Source: Euborellia annulipes
Lineage: Eukaryota; Arthropoda; Insecta; Dermaptera; Anisolabididae
Reading direction: 5' to 3'
NCBI GenBank assembly: GCA_023213315.1
Contig: JAKCPI010014318.1
Location: 1-64,000, forward strand
DNA length: 64,000 bases
Shown one piece after another: positions 1 through 10,980 of the stretch (the first letter of the stretch is position 1; every line of letters begins with the position of its first letter). A model generated the notes under the pieces. It did not search any database, was not told the origin of the DNA, and saw nothing but the letters and a program-made list of their open reading frames with translations. Made by a program: the position numbers and the translations under genes.

Positions 1-413
1 AACAAAAGATATATCGTTAAATTCATGAGATACTGAGTTTATTATTATTGTTAAAGGTAATAATAGGTCTATCAATTCTGAATGATAATATTATTCAATT
101 AATTCTTTTATTTCGCTATTTTGAGAAAATTGTTCTGAATTTATTTATATTCAGCAACCTGCCAAATAAATGAATTATAATTTGGCGTTCTGCCTTTGTT
201 GATATAATTTATTTTTAAATGACTTTTACTATAACTATTTTATTTTATATTAAGCCCAGTTAGCGAAAAAAAGATTTTTTTTGAAAAATTTATTAAAAAA
301 AAAAAATATGAAACTTTGCGTAATTATTAAAAATAACTCCAAATACAAAAAACTTACATGAAGGATCTACATATATTATCTATTAAAATGTCTATCTTCA
401 TATTTTTCTTTTT
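1..413. other. AT-rich stretch, nothing recognised
   Basis: Low-complexity A/T sequence with no open frame of note, no repeat shared with the rest of the window that I could see, and no gene-like base composition. Confidence 0.6.
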
Positions 414-920
414 AAGGCCGCTTCACACTGAGGGTTTTCTTGTTATATCGCATGCGATATGACGTCATTTATGACCCTAACTTCTGGTTGCATGGGTTTT
501 TGGCTGATTCCGCATGTTCTATTTTTTTACATGCCTTTTTTCCAAACCCATGCATCGACCAATCACAGAGTAGGATTTTTCACGTCATCCAACATGGCTG
601 ACTTTAACCAAAAAGTGAGGTTATTTGATTTTGACAGCTTACGTTTTATTGAAATATTTTATAAAAAAAAAGAGGCGACCACCAGAGTCAACATTCGGCC
701 ATTTCCGTCGATCTTAGAATTTCAAACTCATCATGTTAGGATAAGCCCCTCTTTCTGAGAGGTGTGAATATATTAATACGTATTATTATAATTTTTGACA
801 GTTCAAGTTTTATTCGCTGGCTGCATGTCTCGTGTGAGTGCATCACAGTGCTGGCTCTGCTTGTAGTGACGTCATATCGCATGCAATGTAACCTGAAAAC
901 CCTACGTGTGAAACGGCCTT
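414..920. mobile_element. DNA transposon remnant with terminal inverted repeats
   Basis: The two ends are imperfect inverted copies. The left begins AAGGCCGCTTCACAC and the right ends GTGTGAAACGGCCTT, each followed inward by GGGTTTTC or its complement GAAAACCC and by a TCGCATGCGATATGACGTCA-like block. The interior is richer in G+C than its flanks and has short overlapping open frames on both strands, none resembling a transposase I know. No clear target duplication is visible. I read it as a non-autonomous DNA element; superfamily unknown. Confidence 0.7.
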
Positions 921-2006
921 TATATGAGTTGAATGTTTTCCATTTTGTGAGTTCGTTTGGTTGCCTATCTGGAGAGTTGTAGGCGCTTGACTGATTATTT
1001 TCAGAAGCCAATCTCTCGCCCTAATCTCTGTATAGATTGTACGAAATTAACTTTTTAAAATTTGAAATCAATTAGGGAATTTCTTTTTTTGGAATAGATG
1101 TCTAAAATTTTTTGGATAAATTTCAATCTGCACTAAATTTCTCAATATTCAGTAAATACATCGTCTAATTAGATTCTAAATAACCTTTGAACTATTATTA
1201 TTATTTGAAATTCCTATCGGGATCCCCGTTTATTTACCCGAGGTGCACGAAGACACACATCTCAAACCCAACCGGCCTCTGGCCGTAGTCATCTACCGGC
1301 ACCCCGTGAAATTACATTATTTCCTATCTCTAACTCCTCCTAATGAAAGGATAAAACTCTGCCTAATTATTGTTTCGAACAATGAAGCTAGTCGAATGTC
1401 CTATACTAACTAGTTCCTTTTTTTTCTTAAACTCTCATCATGATATCCTATTATTCGATTAAGTCATCAAATTTTTTATTATCATTCTTATAAATCAGTT
1501 TTATATCAAATTTCAGTATACTCATCTAAAAAAAATTCTTATAAATCATTTTTTTTTTAATTAAATCATTTATTAAAGATTAAGATAAAATTTTAGAAGG
1601 ATATTTAGAGTTCAAATTAAAAATCTGATTTCTTTCTGAAGAAGTCTGTATACTCTCCTAAATTCATTTAGGTCATAGTTTGATTTTTTTCTTCCTTGAA
1701 AATTCCCTTTCAAATTTTCACTTTTTTTTAAGTTAGCTTTTCAATATTTAATATTTACTAATACTATTTGTTCTATTAATATTATTATATTCAGAGATAT
1801 TTATTCAAAGGGAGAGGAGTAAAAGGGGTAGGATTTTAAATAAATAAACGTTCGAGAATAAAATCTATTAGAATACCTATACCCCCTTATTTAATACAGA
1901 TATGTATTATTTTATTTAATTATTTAAGGACTTCAGGATGTCACAGCAAGTCCTTCATTAATTAAATAAAAATGATTGTTATTATCATTTTAATTTTTCA
2001 ATTTTT
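921..2006. other. AT-rich noncoding, one short dispersed repeat
   Basis: No gene is seen. Positions about 1193-1257 (around GGGATCCCCGTTTATTTAC) occur again in inverse orientation at about 59735-59795, so this is the edge of an unnamed dispersed repeat. The rest is low-complexity A/T. Confidence 0.55.
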
Positions 2007-2596
2007 ACTTTCTCTTACCTCTATATATATGTTAATATATAGAGAGAGAAAGTATTGGATTCATGTCAAAAATTCGATGTTGAGATTTTGATGGATCTTC
2101 ACGTTTTGAGGTCCCCTGAATCCAAAAAAGTGGTTTTCGCGACATGGTCTGTCTGTGTGTCTATGTGTCTGTCTGTGTGTGTGTCTGTGAACAAAATATC
2201 TCAAGAAGGGAAAGAGCTAGGAGGTTGAAATTTTATATTTAAGTTAGGCACCCCCATGGGTCGAGACACGAAGCTTTTGAACAAAATCGGCCCAAAAGTA
2301 CTAGTACTTTACTGATGTAGTTTTTCAGTTTTTTTCGATTTTCTCTAAATTTGCTCCAACGATTTTTTTAAATTCAAAAATCAATTATTTTTTAGATTCT
2401 CTTTAAAATGTATATTCTCATTTTGTGATTGAAATCTTCTGAAGACCACTTTACTCTTGAACTCCATAGAAAAGATAGGAGAAATGGTTGCCATGGTAGC
2501 AAAATATAAATATTTTCCCATACTTATAAATTTTACATCTTAAAAATCGAATGTACCCTACTGTCGGAAACTAAATACATGTCGACACAAAAAATC

Positions 2597-2800
2597 TGGT
2601 GTGACAAGCACAGTACACAACTTTCGATTACCGAAGGTAAGAGAAAGTTGTGTGCTGTGCGCCAGTCACACCAGATTTTTTTTTTAATTAAAAAAATTTG
2701 TTTTTATTAAAAAAATCTGGTGTGACTGGCGCACAGCACACAACTTTCTCTTACCCTTCGGTAAGAGAAAGTTGCGCACTGTGCTGGTCACACCAGATTT
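2597..2800. repeat. Two adjacent ~90-bp double hairpins
   Basis: Each copy can pair AATCTGGTGTGAC with GTCACACCAGATT and, inside that, ACACAACTTTC with GAAAGTTGTGT, leaving a short loop around TTCGG. The copies are separated by an A/T linker and arranged about the centre of foldback element 2007-3729. The same module recurs at many places in the window. Confidence 0.8.
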
Positions 2801-3550
2801 TTTGTGTCGAGATATATTTAGTTTCCGATAGCACCTTAGTTTCAAACTTGCATTTTAAATGTTGACTGCTTCAAATAAACTATGGTTATTTTTCAAAATT
2901 TTAATCTCATATTTGGACATTTTATACACAATATAGAATCGTAAATAAATACAAAATTTCATAAGAATTGGAAAAAAAAATTTTAAGTGCCTAAAAAGTT
3001 CCAAAGGGGACCCCCTATTGAATCGAAATTAACATACAAATCCCTATAGGAAATTAACATTTGGCCTATGAGAGAAGGCGGAGAGACAGGCGATAATGTT
3101 TGCAAGTGAGAGAGAGAGATATATATATGTTTTCTCCTAAGCAATTAAAGACACAAATAAATTTAAAAAAAATGGGAATTTAAATAATAATTGATTTTTA
3201 ATCTAATAAAAAGAAAAAGATTTAAATTCCGTTACCATGGCAACCATTTCTATCTTTCCTATGAAGAACAAGAGTAAAGTGGTCTTCAGAAGATTTCAAC
3301 GGCAAAATGAGAATATACATTTTAAAGAGCATCTAAAAAATAATTGATTTTTGAATTTTAAAAAAAATCCTTGGAGGGAATTTTGAGAAAATCGAAAAAA
3401 ACTGAAAAAGTACATCAGTAAAGTACTAGTACTTTTTGGCCGATTTTGTTCAAAAGCTTATTTTGAGCGTGTGGGAAGGTACCTAAGTTAAATATAAAAT
3501 TTCAATCCGGTAGCTCAATTCCTTCATGCTAAAAATCTGTCCACACATAC

Positions 3551-3594
3551 AGACACACACACACACACACACACATACATACACACACACAGAC
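3551..3594. repeat. (CA)n microsatellite
   Basis: An almost uninterrupted CA run with a few TA steps, inside the right arm of the family A foldback. The equivalent position in other copies holds short GT runs, so the expansion is local to this copy. Confidence 0.9.
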
Positions 3595-4037
3595 CAATTT
3601 GCGGGACCCACTTTTTTGGACTCAGGGGACCTCAAAACATGTATATCCATCAAAATCTCGACATCGAATTTTTGACATGATCGCAATACTTTCTCTCCTA
3701 TATATTTCATATATAGGCTAAGAGAAAGTAAAAAAAATTAAAAAAAAAAAAAACCAAAAACAAATTTCTATTAGAATTTAGAAAATAAAAATAAATTGAC
3801 TCTTGACCTATATGGTGATGAGGTCTAAATGGCCTCACAAGTCAGATGACGAAAAAGACTTTTAAACAAATAAAAAAATTTGGTAATTGTTTGCTCTAGT
3901 TGTAATATTATTATTTAATTAGGTAAATTAAATTGTTAAAAAATACAAGGTTATATATTTCAATCTATTATTTATTAATATACCATATACCTGTTATATA
4001 TATATAATAAACACTTTGTACGTTTTTCGGCATCCAG

Positions 4038-4392
4038 CAGTGGCGTATTCAGGGGGGTCCAGGGGGCCGGCCCCCCCCCCAAAGCCTTCTCCAAAACAAA
4101 AAAAACCTATTGTTTTCCCTAATGATTTTTTTTTTAAATAATTATTTTATTAACTCTCATAAATTCTAAAATCTAACAAAAAACTTATAAATAATTGAAA
4201 AAATCTCTAATATTTACGAATTTTGTATTAAAATTATTTTTTATTTCAAGAAAAAAAATTTTTTTTATTTGTTTTTTATTTATAATTATTATATTATCTA
4301 AAAAAAATTTCTCCACTTTAAGTTTCTTGAGAAGAGGGGGGGTTCATAAAACTTTTGGGCCCCCCCAAGCAGAAATTCTGGCTACGCTACTG
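4038..4392. mobile_element. hAT-like MITE with exact 8-bp target duplication
   Basis: Ends are CAGTGGCGTA on the left and TACGCTACTG on the right. The 8 bp GCATCCAG lies directly outside both ends (4030-4037 and 4393-4400). Inside each end is a run of C or G (GGCCCCCC-like), with A/T-rich sequence between. No transposase is encoded. An 8-bp duplication with a CAG...CTG end is what hAT elements leave; the element is non-autonomous. Confidence 0.88.
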
Positions 4393-4486
4393 GCATCCAG
4401 TGTTCCTTATTTTTAGAAATAACATTTTTAAATACTTCACTCACAGACGATTAATTATTTCAATCTAATAGCTTCGTTTTATTTTT

Positions 4487-5074
4487 ACTTTCTTTTACCT
4501 ATATATATTTTAATATATATAAAGAGAGAGAAAGTATTAGATTCATGTAAAAAATTCGATGTTGAGATTTTGATTGAAATACATGTTTTGAGGGGACCCT
4601 GAGTCTAAAAAAGTGGGTGCCACAAAATGGTCTGTCTGTGGGTTCAATTTAAAGCATGAAGGAATTGATCTTTATATATTTAAGTTAGGCATGGGACGTG
4701 ACACGAAACTTTTGAACAAAAAGTATTAGTACTTTACTGATGTTCTTTTTCAGTTTTTCTTTTTCGATTTTCTCAAAATTCGCACCAACGATTTTGATTA
4801 AAATTCAAAAATCAATTATTTTTTAGATGCTCTTTAAAATGTATATTCTCATTTTGCCCTTGAAATTGTTTGAAGCACACTTTACTCTTGTACTTCATAG
4901 GAAAAATAGGAGATAAATATTTTCCCATGTTTATAAATTTTACATCTTAAATTCTAATATATTGCCGGAAACTAAATATATGTCGGCAAAAAAATCTGGT
5001 GTGACAAGCACAGAACGCAACTTTTACTTACCAAAGGTAAGAGAAATTGTGCGACCATCACACCAGATTTTTTT
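4487..5074 (+). mobile_element. Family A element, half copy
   Basis: Starts with ACTTTCTTTTACC after a T-run and follows the left arm of 2007-3729 through GTACTTTACTGATG to a degenerate ~80-bp hairpin at its right end (4997-5074, CTGGTGTGAC paired with ATCACACCAG). The second arm is missing, so this is a truncated or solo-arm copy. Confidence 0.7.
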
Positions 5075-5465
5075 CCCTCTTTGTTTTATTACTTCAATTC
5101 AAGAGTCTGGCATTCTCAACTTTGACTCTTCTTCTCTTTTAATTTTCCTCCCCTGCTGCGTTTTTTTTGTCCGTTTCCTAATTTAAACCTCTGAGGTTTT
5201 CCAAACAGAGAGAGTACAGTTAAAAAGCGACAAAGTCGTTCGTTCTGGTGACTGCCTGAATCTCTCAATTCAGGTCGCAAAACAGAACAATTTATTACAA
5301 TCAACTAAACGCGAACTAAATTGCAATATTATTATGGTAATTTTTTTATTACGAGAATATTTTTCTTCTTAAACACACACAAAAATCTTCCGTACCAAAT
5401 GGTCCTCTTCCGGTGATTATTAAAAGCCCTGCGTTTTTTTTTTTTTTTTAATAAATAAATAATCT

Positions 5466-6718
5466 CTTAAAATAAATATTTATAAAAATTCATATTACCC
5501 TCGCTCAGGGGCCCACATCTTGTGGGTACGTGGATGGCGTCCACGAGCTGCCCGAGCTGGGGCGAGGCAATCCTTCAGTTATTTGTATGTCTGTCTCTTC
5601 CTTCCTCTTTTCAACAGGTCGTCGGGACCAGTACGACGAGGCCGGCCTGTCCTAATTTCTTCCGAGTCGCAAAAATGCTTGATAGGGTTGGTGGGAAATA
5701 GTGAGGTCTGTCGACCTCGCATCGCGGGAAAAAGGCGAGTTGACATGTAGAATGAAGAAGAAAAATTCATATTACCGCCCCCTTTCCCCTCTGCTAACTG
5801 ATTCTCATATTTATTATATTATAAATGAATCTAATGTATAACTTTTTGAAGTTTCTAATCATTTTAGATATTCATTATATTTAGAAACGATAAATTTTTA
5901 TTTAATAAGTAAGTATGAATAAATTTTTGTTTGATGTCGGAGTAAATCCCGGCTTGTCATATTCTACAAAAATTTCCTTAATTTATTACTGAAGTTTAAT
6001 ATGACTTCCAAAATTATTATAAAGAGATATGTCGATTAATTGAACGAAAAAATATTAATTTTCCTCTTCCTGTATTTATAAATTAAGAAATTCTTTAGCA
6101 AAAAAAATGCATATTTTTTGTTTTTATTGTAAATTTTTTATATAAATTTTACATTTACTTTAATGAGTGATAATTATTACAATTATCATTAGTAAAATTT
6201 AATATAATTCTTATTATACAGAGGAGCAGGAAACTGAAGGCTGAAATCTGGTGTGACTGGTCGCACAGCACACAACTTTCTCTTACCTTCGGTAATCGAA
6301 AGTTGTGTACTGTGCTTGTCACACCAGATTTTTTGTGTCGACATATATTTAGTTCCCGACAGTACGGAACATTTGAATTGAGATGTAAAATTTATAAGTA
6401 TGGAAAAATATTTATATTTTGATACAATGGCAACCATTTCTCCTATCTTCCCTATGAAATACAAGAGTAAAGTGGTCTTCAGAAGATTTCAATGGCAAAA
6501 TGAGAATATACATTTTAAAGAGCATCTAAAAAATAATTGATTTTTGAATTTTAATCAAAAATCGTTGTAGCGAATTTTGAGAAAATCGAAAAAAACTGAA
6601 AAAGCTACATCAGTAAAGTACTAGTACTTTTTGGCCGATTTTGATTAAAATCTTATTTTCACGCCCCAGGTGGGTGTCTAACTTAAATATAAAATTCCAA
6701 CTTCGTAGCTAATTCCTT
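5466..6718. repeat. Direct duplication, left unit
   Basis: This segment is nearly identical to 7002-8243, from TTAAAATAAATATTTATA through repeat C, a long unique-looking A/T section and a family A arm. Differences are few single bases and short indels. After 6718 this unit continues to the end of its family A element at 6865, whereas the right unit stops short. I read it as a recent tandem segmental duplication. Confidence 0.85.
5505..5745 (+). repeat. Repeat C copy 1 (GC-rich, dispersed)
   Basis: A ~230-bp block that is much richer in G+C than its surroundings. It begins near CCCACATCTTGTGGGTACGT, contains TATGTCTGTCTCTTCCTTCC and ends near CATCGCGGGAAAAAGGCGA. It recurs at 7037-7275 and, in inverse orientation, at 20904-21062 and 60410-60606. 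Open frames inside it are conserved between copies only because the DNA is a repeat. Possibly a SINE body; I do not recognise the family. Confidence 0.75.
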
Positions 6719-6865
6719 AAAATTGAACACATACAGACAGACCATGGATTTTGGTTTCAGGGGACCTCAAAACGTGTATGTCCATCAAAATCTCGACATC
6801 GAATTTTCGACATGAATCCAATACTTTCTCTATATAATAACATATATATATAGGTAAGAGAAAGT
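6245..6865 (-). mobile_element. Family A element, half copy (inverse)
   Basis: Begins with a ~90-bp double hairpin (6245-6334) and runs to the terminal GGTAAGAGAAAGT. It corresponds to the right half of 2007-3729. The (GT)n section is shortened. It lies at the end of the left duplication unit. Confidence 0.75.
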
Positions 6866-7001
6866 AAAAAAAAAATTTCTTTAATTTCGCCAAACGAAAT
6901 ATTTTCTTCAATTTAATAAATATAACCCTTTGAGATCGGCAACCAATCTCACACCGTTGATATGAGAATCAAATGGTTTTTCCGACGGCCATTTAATTAA
7001 G
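6866..7001. other. Spacer between duplication units
   Basis: Sequence between the end of the left unit's family A element and the start of the right duplication unit. It has no counterpart elsewhere in the window that I could see. Confidence 0.5.
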
Positions 7002-8243
7002 TTAAAATAAATATTTATAAAATTCATACTCGCTCAGGGGCCCACATCTTGTGGGTACGTGGATGGCGTCCACGAGCTGCCCGAGCTGGGACAGGCAGTC
7101 CTTCAGTTATTTGTATGTCTGTCTCTTCCTTCCTCTTTTCAACAGGCGTCGGGACCGTACGACGGGCCGGCCTGTCCTATTTCTTCCGGTCGCAAAAATG
7201 CTTGATAGGGTTGGTGGGAAATAGTGAGGTCCGCCGACCCCGCATCGCGGGAAAAAGGCGAGGACAGGAGAAGAAGAAGAAAAATTCATATTACCGCCCC
7301 CTTTCCCCTCTGCTAACTGATTCTCATATTTATTATATTATAAATGAATCTAATGTATAACTTTTTGAAGTTTCTAATCATTTTAGATATTCATTATATT
7401 TAGAAACGATAAATTTTTATTTAATAAGTAAGTATGAATAAATTTTTTTTTGATGTCGGAGTAAATCCCGGCTTGTCATATTCTACAAAAATTTCCTTAA
7501 TTTATTATGAAGTTTAATATGACTTCCAAAATTATTATAAAGAGATATGTCGATTAATTGAACGAAAAAATATTAATTTTTCTCTTCCTGTATTTATAAA
7601 TTAAGAAATTCTTTAGCAAAAAAAATGCATATTTTTTTGTTTTTATTGTAAATTTTTTATATAAATTTTACATTTACTTTAATGAGTGATAATTATTACA
7701 ATTATCATTAGTAAAATTTAATATAATTCTTATTATACAGAGGAGCAGGAAACTGAAGGCTGAAATCTGGTGTGACTGGCGCACAGCACACAACTTTCTC
7801 TTACCTTCGGTAATCGAAAGTTGTGTTCTGTGCTTGTCACACCAGATTTTTTGTGTCGACATATATTTAGTTCCCGACAGTACGGAACATTTGAATTGAG
7901 ATGTAAAATTTATAAGTATGGCAAAATATTTATATTTTGTTCATGGGAACCATTTCTCCTATCTTCCCTTTGAAATACAAGAGTAAAGTGGTCTTCAGAA
8001 GATTTCAATTGTAAAATGAGAATATACATTTTAAAGAGAATCTAAAAATTAATTGATTTTTGAATTTAAAAAAAATCGTTGGAGCAAATTTTGAGAAAAT
8101 CGAAAAAAACTGAAAAAGCACATCAGTAAAGTACTAGTACTTTTTGGCCGATTTTGATTAAAATCTTATTTTCACGCCCCAGATGGGTGTCTAACTTAAA
8201 TATAAAATTCCAACTTCATAGCTCAATTCCTTCATGCTTAAAA
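7002..8243. repeat. Direct duplication, right unit
   Basis: Second unit of the duplication described at 5466-6718. It contains repeat C copy 2 (7037-7275), the shared A/T section, a hairpin at 7764-7853 and a family A arm that breaks off after TTCATGCTTAAAAT, before the terminal ACTTTCTC motif. Confidence 0.85.
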
Positions 8244-9037
8244 TATCCTATTAATTATCACTCAGCGTTCTCTTTGAATTTGATGTATTTATTTATACCA
8301 GAAGGCTTTAGCTCTCAAGCATTCTTTTGGAAGACATTCGGCAAATAATAATCTAAAAAGTAAATGAAATTTTGGAATAAGAATAATCTATAGGTCTTGA
8401 TTATGAATTTATATGAAAATTTTGTACTCTCCAACGATTGATATTTTCTTCAATTTTATAAATACAAGATCGACAGCCAAATACACATTTTGATTCGAGA
8501 ATCAATACTTTCTTGTTTCCATTTTTTTATTAATTATAAAAAAAGATAATTAATAAACTATTTCAAGCAGAAACTGTTTCTCACGGAATTCTCGATCTCT
8601 TTTCCTCAAAAATACCAATTTATGACTCTTTGTCTCACGATCTATCCAACAAATTTTATTCATTAGAAAATAATTATTTTGCATGACTTACTCCAATTCG
8701 CATTCTAAACATTTATTTTTATGATTGACTTTAGATTCATTCTAAACTTAGAATATTCACACAGAAATCGATTAAGCGAGAATTTTATACTAACCTATTC
8801 CTTATTTATTTGATTGACCCTAAATCTAATAAACATCGAATGTTTATAATTAATTTAAACGTGAATAAATATTTTATTTTCGGAATCTCTTTAAGTTCAT
8901 GGCCGGAGTTACCAATCAACGCCAGAACTCCCTGACCTGCGCCATTGCGATCCATAAATAGGTAGACCAGGTTAAATTGTATTTTGTTTGAAAAGAAAAA
9001 CAATAAATAGCAGAGTATTCAAATGTCAAATTTTTTT
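8244..9037. other. AT-rich noncoding, nothing recognised
   Basis: No homology recognised, no splice-flanked open frame with plausible composition, and no inverted repeat of note. Confidence 0.5.
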
Positions 9038-9800
9038 ACTTTCTCCTACCTCTGTATATGTTTATATATAGAGAGAGAAAGTATTGGATTCATGTCAAAA
9101 ATTTGATGTCGAGATTTTGAAGGATATACACGTTTTGAGGTCCCCTGAATCCAAAAAAGTGGTTTTCACGACAGGGTCTGTCTGTGTGTATGTGTGTCTA
9201 ATAATTTAATAAATAAGAACGAAAAGAGCTAGGAGGTTGAAATTTTATATTTAAGATGCGCGTCTAGGGGTGCTAATTTTGGGAGATTCCAGCGGCCACA
9301 ATTTTAAAGCTATCGACCTCAAATTTTTTTTTAATTAAAGCTATTTAAAATATCTACAACTTATAGAAGCCCTTTTTTTGATTTTCGAAAAAATAAAATT
9401 TTTTTTTAGATTAATCGCATTAAATAAAAGATATTTTTTAAAAAGTCGCTCTATAACTTATAGATAATTAAATTAGTAATCATTGTGTTAAAAAATAATT
9501 AATTTTTTACCGTTAATTAATCAGCTGGAATCTTTCAAATGAAATGGAATAAATCCCTTGTATCCCTATGGGAAAAACTAACGCCATCTCTTGCCGCCTA
9601 GAGTAACTCGGTAGTCAATCGTGTCCTAACGGCTTTTCGAGACGCGCACCTCAAGTTAGACACCCACTTAGAGCGGGAAAATAAGTTTTTGAACAAAATC
9701 GACCAAAGAGTACTAGTACTTTACTGATGCAGTTTTTCAGTTGTTTTTACTTTTTTTTTTGCTTTTCTCAAAATTCGCTCCAACGATTTTTTTTAAATTC
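9038..9800 (+). mobile_element. Family A element split by a nested MITE
   Basis: Starts at ACTTTCTCCTACC after a T-run and matches the left arm of 2007-3729 up to about 9255, then resumes at about 9652 (GTTAGACACCCAC) and continues to about 9800. The interruption is MITE B copy 1, which is therefore younger than this element. Confidence 0.75.
9256..9651. mobile_element. MITE B copy 1, nested in family A
   Basis: About 395 bp with inverted ends built on TGCGCGTCT and AGACGCGCA. The interior carries GGCGGCAAGAGATGGCGTTA in inverse form near its right side and a TTTTGAGGTCGATAGC-like block near its left. Two further copies lie at 26650-27047 and 34423-34817. No coding capacity. The target duplication is unclear because the flanking bases are AAG on both sides by host sequence. 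Confidence 0.75.
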
Positions 9801-10680
9801 AATTCCAACAACTCTTTTCAATCTCTTATTTTATTTGTCAAGTACATTTTAATAGAAACATGTTATGGTCTAGTTTTTTTAAAGGACAATTGATTTTCAA
9901 TTGTCATTGAATCTATTTTATTTTTTTATATAAGTTAAATATTCATTTTATATAAGTAGAAAAATAAAAAAATAAATTTGTTGGAAGAAATCGAGTCATG
10001 AGACTCAGACAACGTAACCTATTGCCTTAAATCGTGGAAGCTAAAATTAGCAGAAAGTAAAAAAAAGAAAAAACAAAAAAAACTCCACATCAAATCTTTC
10101 TTCATGCCATGACCAATTTTAATTTTTTTTTTTTTTAATTAGATTATAGAAGACATTGATAAATTTATTGATTTTGAAAAAGAATCTTAAATCATAGCGA
10201 TAAGAATAATTTATGTTTAAAGATTTATTTTTTTTTAATGTCAAGAATAATACAATTTATATTGTAGACAATTAAATTTACGTGTAGCTTTCTAAATAGA
10301 AGACGTGGAAAACAAATGAAAAAAATAAAGTTAAATTAAAATTTTTATCTAAAAAAAAAAAAGGAATTTATGTTCGGGAGGTTTCTTTTTTGATTAGAGT
10401 CCCTTCGAAAATGGAATTTAAGCTGATTTAAAATTAAAATCAAATCTAATTTTTGAACCCTCCCATTATAAAAATAATTCCTGAGATTAATGAAATTATA
10501 CTTAAAATTTTGAAAAAATTTGACGATAACTAGCGGCGCAACCTGCTTTTCCTTTTTAGCCTCTTGATTTGATTTAATTATTTTTAAGCAGAAGGATCTT
10601 ATAGGCCTATATTGAATTGAATAACCTCCTTCATACATTTACTATAGAAGAAATCTTAACTTTAAAATTTATTAACTATT
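9801..10680. other. AT-rich noncoding, nothing recognised
   Basis: A/T-rich with T and A homopolymers. The open frame on the minus strand around 10345-10638 is dominated by N, F, K, L and R from A/T-rich codons and shows no domain. Confidence 0.5.
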
Positions 10681-10692
10681 AAGAAATTTCGG

Positions 10693-10968
10693 GCCCACGG
10701 GGCGTGGGTAGAGGTTAGCGTGCTAACCTCATATACCAAACGTCGCGGGTTCGGACCCCAGGCAGTCCGATGATTTATTTAAGCCATCTGGATACCAGAT
10801 GGCTTAAATAAAAATGCCTGGACCCTAATACTGTATAATAACCCTAATAATGTATATATAAATTCATAAATAACGGTTATCGTAAATGTCTTATATGGCC
10901 TGAGCTGCCGAAAAGACAGTGTGAATGTGTGTGTGAGTGTGAATGGAGTGTGTGTTTTTAAAAAAAAA
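10693..10968 (+). mobile_element. Full-length tRNA-derived SINE with 12-bp target duplication
   Basis: The head (10693-10770) resembles a tRNA gene: GGTAGAGGTTAGCGTGC as box A region and GGGTTCGGACCCC as box B. The body follows (AAGCCATCTGG and its inverse, ATGCCTGGACC, a GTGTGTGAGTGTG stretch) and then a poly(A) tail. AAGAAATTTCGG occurs just before the head (10681-10692) and just after the tail (10969-10980), the long duplication expected of LINE-driven insertion. Transcription would be by RNA polymerase III from the internal boxes. Confidence 0.88.
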
Positions 10969-10980
10969 AAGAAATTTCGG

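Larger units (their letters stand above)
2007..3729. mobile_element. Foldback element, family A, most complete copy
   Basis: Two long inverted arms (about 2007-2540 and 3230-3729) begin and end with ACTTTCTCTTACC and its complement, each followed by a short AT microsatellite, a block around GATTTTGATGGA, GTCTGT/ACAGAC repeats and CAGTAAAGTACTAGTAC. The centre holds two copies of a ~90-bp hairpin (2597-2682, 2713-2800). Flanks are T-rich on the left and A-rich on the right, so no target duplication can be read. No protein is encoded. It resembles a long foldback or MITE-type DNA element mobilised in trans; the superfamily is not identifiable. Confidence 0.8.

Noticed and set aside
459..1011. 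Overlapping open frames of 72-99 codons on both strands
   Set aside because: They fall within the transposon remnant 414-920 or its edge, have no start context or splice sites that fit a gene, and show no known domain.
2597..2800. Regular palindromic repeats reminiscent of a CRISPR array
   Set aside because: Only two adjacent copies, no unique spacers of constant length, eukaryotic context, and the unit is a transposon hairpin.
5520..5770. Open frames on both strands in the GC-rich block, repeated at 7049-7360
   Set aside because: They lie in repeat C and its duplicate. Both strands are open because of base composition, and the diverged copies at 20904 and 60410 do not keep the frame.
10693..10770. 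Possible functional tRNA gene
   Set aside because: Box A and box B are present, but the acceptor stem does not pair, and the sequence runs on into a SINE body, poly(A) tail and target duplication.
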